This document shows, in pieces, positions 1 through 4,711 of a stretch of 6,097 nt of DNA; positions within the stretch are counted from its first letter, which is position 1; every line of letters starts with the position of its first letter. Where the stretch lies: the NCBI GenBank assembly GCA_029863355.1, contig JAOTVO010000171.1, positions 1 to 6,097 on the forward strand, read 5' to 3'. The translations under genes and the position numbers were made by a program. The notes under the pieces were generated by a model. That model was not told where the DNA came from. It made no database searches and saw nothing but the letters and a program-made list of their open reading frames with translations. Source of the stretch: Candidatus Krumholzibacteriia bacterium. GTDB lineage: Bacteria > Krumholzibacteriota > Krumholzibacteria > WVZY01 > JAKEHA01.

Positions 1-2217
1 CCAGTGGGATTCTAGCAACCGCCCCGCGTGCTTTACCAGGGTTTTCTCGATCTGGGCCCAGTCGACGCCGGCCGGGGTGACCAACGAGAGGTCCCGCTTG
101 GACACCGGGTAGGCCGAGACGGGCCGAAAGGCCGAGCGCCGCGACCGTAACTCGAAAAGCGCGCCCAGATCCAGCTCGGCCCACCAGAGGGGTTGTGCGA
201 TCTCATAGGCCTCGCAGACGGCGGCGCCGGCCACGCCGCCCTCGACCACGGTGCGCCCCCTCGCCGCGTAGAGAAAGCGCCCCGCGGTGGCTTCGAAGGA
301 GAAGGTCATGCGCTCCCAATCCACCCGCACCGCCGCCAGGACTCGCTCCGCTTCTTCTTTCATATCAAATAGATCCAGCTCTGGGTTCGGCTGATTCCAG
401 AAGTTCTTCCCCGGCGGCCGCGAACAGGCCAGCAACAGGCGGGGGCTCTCCTCGGGCAGGCCGCCCTCGGGGCGTGCGAGGAAGACGGGTCCGGCGTGGA
501 ACACCCGGATGTCGTTGTTGCCGCGGTCGGCGTTGTGCTGTACCACGCCGAGCACTCCCGGCAGGAGCGAGGTGCGGAGAAAGCGGTGGTTGGCCGAGAG
601 TGGATTGCGGATTTCGACGGGTCGGATGCGCGGATCGTCCGCACTCCACCCCACCAGGCCGACTTCGCGGCCGTCGGTGAACGACGATGTCATGACCTCG
701 GTGTAACCGCGCGCGCAGAGGTGGGCGCCGATCGCCTGCACGAACCCGTCGAACGCATCGAGACGCGCCGGCGTCGTGGAGCGGAAGCTCCACCCCTGGC
801 CGATGCGGTCGTAGCCGTAGAGCCGGGCGACTTCCTCGATCAGATCCGCTTCCTCCGCCACGTCCACGCGGAATGACGGCACGGACGCGGCGATGGAATC
901 GTCGCCGCCGCTCGTGGCGAAGGACAGGCGCTCGAGCAGCGAAGCGATCTCATCCCCGCTCAGGGACACCCCGAGCACGCGACTGGCAAACGACGGCCGA
1001 ATGGCGACCGTTCGCGGGGGCATGGGTGCGGGGAACGCGTCGACAGCTTCCCCGGCGGCGCCGCCCGCGATCTCGAGGATCAGGCGCGTGGCTCGATCCG
1101 AAGCGGTCATACACACGGTGCGGTCGCTTCCCCGTTCGAAACGGTACGAGGCGTCGGTGCTCAGGTTCATGGCGCGCCGCGTCCGGCGCACCAACCGCGG
1201 CTCGAACGCCGCGCTCTCGACGAGCAGGTCGACCGTCTTCTCGGTCACGCGCGTGTCCATGCCCCCGATCACGCCCGCCACGCCGATAGGCACGTCGTCA
1301 TCCGTGATCAGCAGCGCCTCGCCATCGACGGCGTAGGTGACCTCGTCGAGCGCGGCCAAGCGCTCGCCCTTGCGCCCCCGCCGCACCCCGATGCGTCCCT
1401 GCAGGCGGCCGAGATCGTAAGCGTGGAGCGGCTGCCCGTACTCCATCATCACGAAGTTGGTCACGTCGACGATGTTGTTGATGCTCTTCAGCCCTACCCG
1501 TTCGAGCTCGCCGCGCAGCCAGGCCGGCGAGGGACCGACGTGAACGCCCCGCACCACGCGGCCCGTGAAGCGATAGCAGTCGTCGGGGTTCTCGATGCGG
1601 ACGCCGAAGCAGGGCTCGCCGTCGGTGGAACAATGCACGTCGGCTTCCGGCATGCGCAGGGGCACGCCATAGCGGGCCGCGACTTCGCGCGCAACGCCGA
1701 TGTGGCCCAGCTGGTCGGGACGGTTGGGCGTCACCTCGATCTCCAGCACGGGCTCGGCGCCGCCCAGGGCGTCGGAGAGCGCGGTGCCCGGCGCCGCCTG
1801 CGAGTCGAACACCATGATGCCGGCCGCGTCCTCCCCCATGCCCAGCTCGATCTCCGAGCAGATCATGCCGTTCGAGACCACGCCGCGGATCTTGCTCTTT
1901 CGGATCTTGAGCCCGCCGGCGAGCACCGCGCCGGGAAGTGCGACGGCCACCGTCTGGCCGGCCGCCACGTTGGGCGCGCCGCAGACGATCTCCATCGGCG
2001 CGCCGCCGCCCGCGTCCACCCGGCACACGGTGAGCCGGTCCGCGCCGGGATGCGGGCGCGCCTCCAGCACGTGCCCGATCACCACCGCGGGGTGTGCCGG
2101 CCCCGCGGCGTGCACGCGCTCGACCTTGACGCCGAGCATAGTGAGGTCGTGCGCGAGCGTCGCGGCGTCCACCGGGATCTCCACGTAACGTTTCAACCAG
2201 GATACGCTAACGAGCAT
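1..2217 (-). CDS. pheT: Phenylalanyl-tRNA synthetase, beta subunit, 5' part (C-terminus outside window)
   Basis: Partner of PheS; binds tRNA-Phe and hydrolyses mischarged Tyr-tRNA-Phe. My translation is open for 739 codons from ATG at 2217 to the window edge with no stop; E. coli PheT is 795 residues, so about 50-60 are missing. Domains in order: start MLVSVSWLKRYVEI; tRNA-binding OB fold about 42-150 (HPGADRLTVCRVD, IVCGAPNVAAGQ, SKIRGVVSNGMICSE); EVTPNRPD 161-168; B3/B4 editing domain about 210-390 (INNIVDVTNFVMMEYGQPLHAYD 246-268, GVIGG 315-319, STDASYRFERG 353-363); B5 about 400-472 (VPSFRVDV, DLIEEVARLYGYDRI); catalytic-like core about 485-690 (RGYTEVMTSSF, NPLSANHRFLRTSLLPG); and the start of the FDX-ACB domain, about 699-739 (AYPVSKRDLSLV). 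It begins 15 bases after pheS with GGGGAG just upstream. FHAGPVF at 573-579 replaces the commoner FExGxVF. Confidence 0.96.
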   Translation of the reverse strand, partial: MLVSVSWLKRYVEIPVDAATLAHDLTMLGVKVERVHAAGPAHPAVVIGHVLEARPHPGADRLTVCRVDAGGGAPMEIVCGAPNVAAGQTVAVALPGAVLAGGLKIRKSKIRGVVSNGMICSEIELGMGEDAAGIMVFDSQAAPGTALSDALGGAEPVLEIEVTPNRPDQLGHIGVAREVAARYGVPLRMPEADVHCSTDGEPCFGVRIENPDDCYRFTGRVVRGVHVGPSPAWLRGELERVGLKSINNIVDVTNFVMMEYGQPLHAYDLGRLQGRIGVRRGRKGERLAALDEVTYAVDGEALLITDDDVPIGVAGVIGGMDTRVTEKTVDLLVESAAFEPRLVRRTRRAMNLSTDASYRFERGSDRTVCMTASDRATRLILEIAGGAAGEAVDAFPAPMPPRTVAIRPSFASRVLGVSLSGDEIASLLERLSFATSGGDDSIAASVPSFRVDVAEEADLIEEVARLYGYDRIGQGWSFRSTTPARLDAFDGFVQAIGAHLCARGYTEVMTSSFTDGREVGLVGWSADDPRIRPVEIRNPLSANHRFLRTSLLPGVLGVVQHNADRGNNDIRVFHAGPVFLARPEGGLPEESPRLLLACSRPPGKNFWNQPNPELDLFDMKEEAERVLAAVRVDWERMTFSFEATAGRFLYAARGRTVVEGGVAGAAVCEAYEIAQPLWWAELDLGALFELRSRRSAFRPVSAYPVSKRDLSLVTPAGVDWAQIEKTLVKHAGRLLESHW

Positions 2218-2220
2218 CGT

Positions 2221-2226
2221 CTCCCC
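2221..2226 (-). promoter_or_regulatory. pheT ribosome binding site
   Basis: GGGGAG in the 15-base pheS-pheT spacer, ending 3 bases before the ATG. This is a weak, close Shine-Dalgarno. With so short a gap, translation of pheT is probably coupled to pheS, which suits the equal subunit ratio of PheRS. Confidence 0.5.
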
Positions 2227-2232
2227 ACTCCG

Positions 2233-3243
2233 CTAGAACTGAGAAAGGAAGCGCAGGTCGTTCTCGAGGAACAGGCGGATGTCACCGATCCCCATCTTGA
2301 TCATGGCCACGCGATCCACGCCCATTCCGAAGGCGAAGCCGGTGTAGCGCTCCGGATCGTAGCCCACGGCCCGGAACACGGCGGGGTGGACCATCCCCGC
2401 GCCCATGATCTCGATCCACCCCGACTGGCCGCAGACGGCGCAGCCCCTGCCCTTGCACACGTGACAGGTCATGTCGACGTCGACGCTGGGCTCGGTGAAC
2501 GGGAAAAAGTGCGGCTTGAAGCGGATCTGTACGTCGGCGCCGAAGAGCTGCTGCACGAAGATGGCGATGTCGTTGCGCAGGTCGGCCATGGATACATCGG
2601 TATCGACGTAGAGGCCCTCCATCTGGTGGAACTCCGCCGCGTGCGACTGGTCGACGGCTTCGTTGCGGTACACGCGCCCGGGGCACATGATCTTCAGCGG
2701 CGGCGTGTGCTCTTCCATGTAGCGCACCTGCACTGGCGAGGTGTGCGTGCGCAGCAGGATGTCGTCGGAGACGTAGAACGTGTCCTGCAGGTCGCGCGAG
2801 GGGTGCTCCTCCGGAAAATTGAGGGACTGGAAGTTGTAGTACTCCAGCTCCACCTCGGGGCCGCGCGCGGGCGTGTAACCCATCCCCAGGAGGATCTCTT
2901 TCATCTCGTTGATGGTCTGCGCGATCACGTGGCGCCGGCCCACGGCGCCGTCGAAGGCAGGAAGGCTTCCGTCGAGCGGAGCGCGGTAGAACGGGTTGCG
3001 ATCGCCTCCCCCGAGCTGGGAACGGCGCTCGTTCAACAGCTGCTCGCAGAGGACCTTCAGGCGGTTGGCCTCGGCGCCGATCGCGCGCCGCCGCTCGGGA
3101 GGGGCCTCCTTGATGGACCGCAGCAGCGCGGTCACCGCGCCCTTGCGGCCCAGGTACTTGACCCGCGTCGCCTCCAGCGCGGAGGCGTCGCGGCAGGCCG
3201 CGACGTCCGCACGCAGGGCGACTTCGATACTGGCCGGATCCAT
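2233..3243 (-). CDS. pheS: Phenylalanyl-tRNA synthetase, alpha subunit
   Basis: Catalytic subunit of the alpha2beta2 class II PheRS that charges tRNA-Phe. The 336-residue product has the expected length (E. coli 327). An N-terminal coiled-coil region covers about 1-90 (YLGRKGAVTALLRSIKE at 30-46). The catalytic core follows: motif 1 region about 102-133, HTSPVQVR 167-174, motif 2 GRVYRNEAVDQSH to EFHQMEGL 189-211, FFPFTEPS 246-253, GAGMVHP 281-287, and motif 3 GFAFGMGVDRVAM 302-314. Ala304 in GFAFG matches E. coli Ala294, which shapes the Phe pocket. A CX2CX4CX2C knuckle (Cys260, 263, 268, 271) lies between FTEPS and GAGMVHP; many bacterial PheS have it, E. coli does not. The usual HP of motif 1 reads His105-Val106. 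ATG start 7 bases after the rplT stop without a strong Shine-Dalgarno suggests coupling to rplT. Stop TAG. Confidence 0.97.
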   Translation of the reverse strand: MDPASIEVALRADVAACRDASALEATRVKYLGRKGAVTALLRSIKEAPPERRRAIGAEANRLKVLCEQLLNERRSQLGGGDRNPFYRAPLDGSLPAFDGAVGRRHVIAQTINEMKEILLGMGYTPARGPEVELEYYNFQSLNFPEEHPSRDLQDTFYVSDDILLRTHTSPVQVRYMEEHTPPLKIMCPGRVYRNEAVDQSHAAEFHQMEGLYVDTDVSMADLRNDIAIFVQQLFGADVQIRFKPHFFPFTEPSVDVDMTCHVCKGRGCAVCGQSGWIEIMGAGMVHPAVFRAVGYDPERYTGFAFGMGVDRVAMIKMGIGDIRLFLENDLRFLSQF

Positions 3244-3250
3244 GCGAGGC

Positions 3251-3634
3251 TCACTGCCCCGACACGGAGCCGTCCACGGCCTGGTTGGCCGAGCGCGCCA
3301 CGTCGGCCAGCCGCGCGAAACCCGCCGCGTCGTTGACCGCCATCTCGGCCAGCATCTTGCGGTTGATGTCCACCTCGGCCTTCTTGAGACCGTTGATGAA
3401 GCGGCTGTACGACAGCCCGTTCAGACGCGCCGCCGCGTTGATGCGCGCGATCCAGAGCTTGCGGAAGTCGCGTTTCTTGGTGCGGCGATCGCGGTAGGCG
3501 AACGCGAGCGCGCGGTCGAGCGTCTCGCGCGCCGTGCGGTAGAGCGCGTGGCGGCCGCCGCGGAATCCTTTGGCCGCCCTGAGCACGCGCTTGCGGCGTG
3601 CGCGGCTGGCGACGGCATTCTTTGTGCGAGGCAT
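3251..3634 (-). CDS. rplT: 50S ribosomal protein L20
   Basis: L20 binds 23S rRNA early in 50S assembly and, in E. coli and Bacillus, also represses its own operon. The 127-residue product contains the family core: [20 protein letters not shown] (1-20), [17 protein letters not shown] (about 21-37), [20 protein letters not shown] (about 47-66) and [15 protein letters not shown] (about 72-86), closely matching E. coli L20. The N-terminal third is highly basic, like the long RNA-binding extension of the family. Usual length is about 115-120, so the C-terminus ([12 protein letters not shown]) is several residues longer. Start is ATG 6 bases after the best Shine-Dalgarno in the window (AAGGAGGT); stop TGA. 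It is separated from rpmI by 95 bases and from pheS by 7. Confidence 0.97.
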   Translation of the reverse strand: MPRTKNAVASRARRKRVLRAAKGFRGGRHALYRTARETLDRALAFAYRDRRTKKRDFRKLWIARINAAARLNGLSYSRFINGLKKAEVDINRKMLAEMAVNDAAGFARLADVARSANQAVDGSVSGQ

Positions 3635-3637
3635 TTC

Positions 3638-3654
3638 AAGACCTCCTTGGTCTT
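3638..3654 (-). promoter_or_regulatory. rplT ribosome binding site within an inverted repeat
   Basis: The rplT Shine-Dalgarno AAGGAGGT (3648-3641) is a full 8-base match to the 16S 3' end and lies 6 bases before ATG. It sits in a perfect inverted repeat, AAGACC-AAGGA-GGTCTT, so AAGGA would be in a five-base loop and GGT in the stem. The hairpin could modulate L20 synthesis. The repeat is seen directly; the regulatory role is inferred. Confidence 0.6.
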
Positions 3655-3670
3655 TGGCGGACTCGAGCGT

Positions 3671-3685
3671 GCGTGCACCGCACGC
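3671..3685 (-). other. Small GC hairpin in the rpmI-rplT gap
   Basis: GCGTGC-GGT-GCACGC on the minus strand forms a six-pair stem with a three-base loop in the 95-base gap between rpmI and rplT. No T-run follows, so it is not a terminator. It may be part of mRNA structure upstream of rplT. Confidence 0.35.
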
Positions 3686-3729
3686 CGGGCCGGCTGGTCG
3701 TCATGATCGGAGGCGCCGTGCGCGCGGGC

Positions 3730-3924
3730 TCACCCTGCCAACATGCGCCTGACGCGCCGTATGTTCGCCGAGTGGACGAGAGCCGACTTGCGGAGGTTCC
3801 GCTTCCGCTTGGTCGTCTTCTTGGTCAGGATGTGACTCTTGTAGGCGTGGCTGCGGCGGACCTTTCCCGTCCCCGTCTTACGAAACCGTTTCTTCGCCGC
3901 CCGGTTGCTCTTGAGCTTGGGCAT
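3730..3924 (-). CDS. rpmI: 50S ribosomal protein L35
   Basis: Small basic protein of the large ribosomal subunit. The 64-residue product has the family length and hallmarks: [14 protein letters not shown] at the N-terminus, [20 protein letters not shown] at 16-35, and TKRKRNLR at 38-45; it is very rich in Lys and Arg as expected for an rRNA-binding protein. The start is ATG at 3924 with GAGGAGG 9 bases upstream; stop is TGA. The gene begins 47 bases before the infC stop, in a different frame. In E. coli, L20 represses translation starting at rpmI, with rplT coupled to it; whether L20 binds around this start cannot be judged by eye. Confidence 0.97.
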   Translation of the reverse strand: MPKLKSNRAAKKRFRKTGTGKVRRSHAYKSHILTKKTTKRKRNLRKSALVHSANIRRVRRMLAG

Positions 3925-4519
3925 GTGTCGTTTCCTCCTCGCCGTCGCGCTTGTCCGGCTGGGATCGCGTTTTCTGCGGCAGCTTTTGCGGCAGCGGAGC
4001 CATGTACATGATCATCAGTCGGCCCTCGAACACCGGGGGCCGCTCGACGACGCCGACGTGCGCCAGGTCGCGCATCATCTTGTCGAGTATTCGCTGCCCC
4101 AGCTCCCTGTGGTCGAGTTCGCGTCCCCGGAACATCACGGTGAATTTCACCTTGTGGTGCCTCTCGAGGAACTCCTCCGCGTGACGCTTCTTGAACTGGT
4201 AGTCGTGCTCCTCCGTCTTGGGCCGGAGCTTCACTTCCTTGACGTGGAATGCGTGCTGTTTCTTTCGCGACTGCTTCTGCTTCTTGCTCAGCTCGTACTT
4301 GTACTTCCCGAAATCCATTATCCGGCAAACCGGCGGTCGTGCCGTGGGCGACACCTCGACGAGATCCAGCCCCAACTCCTCGGCCAGCTTCAAGGCCTCA
4401 GCCGTGGGCATGACGCCGCGCTGGTTTCCTTCGTGGTCGATCAGCCGGACCTCGGGCACGCGAATATTCCGGTTTGCGCGCGTGCGCGGCGGTCTGCTGA
4501 ACTTCTTGTAGAACGAAAT
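3878..4519 (-). CDS. infC: Translation initiation factor IF3, AUU start, extended C-terminus
   Basis: IF3 binds the 30S subunit, checks the start codon and initiator tRNA, and prevents premature 50S joining. The 213-residue product starts at ATT, 7 bases after AGGAGG; the frame remains open to 4612 but the upstream part crosses the terminator hairpin and has no homology. N-terminal domain: [13 protein letters not shown] (about 17-28), [23 protein letters not shown] (about 51-73). A Lys/Gln-rich linker at 79-88 leads to the C-terminal domain ([16 protein letters not shown] 93-108, FRGRE 130-134, [12 protein letters not shown] 164-175). The conserved fold ends near residue 175, whereas E. coli IF3 is 180 residues in total. 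The last 38 residues are a charged, Gln/Glu-rich, probably disordered tail. Residues 199-213 are encoded inside rpmI in another frame. An AUU start is the known basis of IF3 autocontrol in E. coli, since IF3 discriminates against its own start codon. A C-terminal extension is also known in Myxococcus IF3 (Dsg). Confidence 0.95.
   Translation of the reverse strand: MSFYKKFSRPPRTRANRNIRVPEVRLIDHEGNQRGVMPTAEALKLAEELGLDLVEVSPTARPPVCRIMDFGKYKYELSKKQKQSRKKQHAFHVKEVKLRPKTEEHDYQFKKRHAEEFLERHHKVKFTVMFRGRELDHRELGQRILDKMMRDLAHVGVVERPPVFEGRLMIMYMAPLPQKLPQKTRSQPDKRDGEEETTHAQAQEQPGGEETVS
3934..3940 (-). promoter_or_regulatory. rpmI ribosome binding site inside infC
   Basis: GAGGAGG lies 9 bases before the rpmI ATG. 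It is also read as Glu194-Glu196 codons of IF3, so ribosomes finishing infC pass through the rpmI start region. Translational coupling is likely. Confidence 0.75.
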
Positions 4520-4522
4520 GGT

Positions 4523-4532
4523 CCCTCCTCCT
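4523..4532 (-). promoter_or_regulatory. infC ribosome binding site fixing the AUU start
   Basis: AGGAGGAGGG on the minus strand. The first AGGAGG ends 7 bases before ATT at 4519. This strong site decides the start: there is no ATG, GTG or TTG in frame at a usable distance, while ATT sits where initiation is expected. Confidence 0.85.
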
Positions 4533-4541
4533 GCGCAAATG

Positions 4542-4566
4542 AAAAAAACGGGCCCCAGGCACCCGT
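4542..4566 (-). terminator. Terminator-like hairpin in the infC leader (candidate attenuator)
   Basis: Minus-strand ACGGGT pairs with GCCCGT (six pairs, one G-U) around the 7-base loop GCCTGGG and runs directly into TTTTTTT (4548-4542). This is the classical intrinsic-terminator layout. It ends only 9 bases before the infC Shine-Dalgarno, leaving no room for a promoter between terminator and gene, so any infC mRNA with this ribosome binding site must have read through it. That makes a regulated attenuator more likely than a plain thrS terminator. The stem is short, so efficiency is uncertain. Confidence 0.65.
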
Positions 4567-4676
4567 CATCTACGCCCCGGCGACGACCCGTCCCGGAGCG
4601 TTTGCGAAGCAACCTGGCCGATCTCTGCCGGATGGCCGGTGAGGGGAGTCACCCCTACTTGCCGTGATGTCAACAC

Positions 4677-4700
4677 GGACCGCCGGCACGCCGACGGCCC
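4677..4700 (-). other. Strong stem-loop just after thrS stop
   Basis: On the minus strand a 10-base-pair stem (GGGCCGTCGG with CCGGCGGTCC, counting two G-U pairs) closes a CGTG loop, starting 11 bases after the thrS TAG. It could stabilise the thrS 3' end or slow polymerase. It is not followed by a T-run, so I do not call it an intrinsic terminator. The stem is read directly; the role is inferred. Confidence 0.45.
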
Positions 4701-4711
4701 TGGCGCGAATA

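Larger units (their letters stand above)
4520..4711 (-). promoter_or_regulatory. infC 5' leader / thrS-infC intergenic region
   Basis: This 192-base stretch has no supported gene. Reading along the minus strand it holds: a 10-bp hairpin (4700-4677); a perfect TTGACA hexamer (4673-4668) with no recognisable -10 at 16-18 bases; a 5-bp inverted repeat AGGGG/CCCCT (4656-4642); a small TTGC-TTC-GCAA hairpin in the middle; a 7-base direct repeat GACGGGT (4592-4586 and 4567-4561); a terminator-like hairpin with a T-run (4566-4542); and the infC Shine-Dalgarno (4532-4523). A long structured leader ahead of infC resembles the L20-responsive leaders that control infC-rpmI-rplT in Firmicutes, where L20 promotes premature termination. 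Whether L20 acts here is inference; I did not recognise the Rfam L20 leader consensus. Confidence 0.6.

Noticed and set aside
1298..2026. 242-codon minus-strand frame
   Set aside because: Out-of-frame shadow within pheT; Arg/Gly/Ala-rich with no motif, while the pheT frame is motif-rich across the same bases.
1423..3336. 637-codon open frame on the plus strand
   Set aside because: It runs antisense to pheT and pheS, whose translations match known families throughout. Its composition (His, Val, Arg, Ala-rich, no recognisable motif) is what high-GC antisense frames give.
4449..4569. Short leader ORF starting ATG at 4569 (MTGAWGPFFS...) overlapping the infC start
   Set aside because: No Shine-Dalgarno upstream, begins inside the terminator stem, no run of regulatory amino-acid codons, and it overlaps infC out of frame. 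Not enough to call a leader peptide.
4520..4612. In-frame extension of infC to GTG at 4612
   Set aside because: The extension crosses the terminator hairpin and T-run, has no Shine-Dalgarno and no IF3 homology; ATT at 4519 follows a strong SD.
3905..4642. 245-codon plus-strand frame over infC
   Set aside because: Antisense to infC and its leader; Leu/Val-rich composition arises from reading the IF3 Lys/Glu codons in reverse.
4642..4656. AGGGGAGTCACCCCT inverted repeat as an operator or terminator
   Set aside because: Only a 5-bp stem with no T-run and no known operator match; mentioned in the leader entry only.
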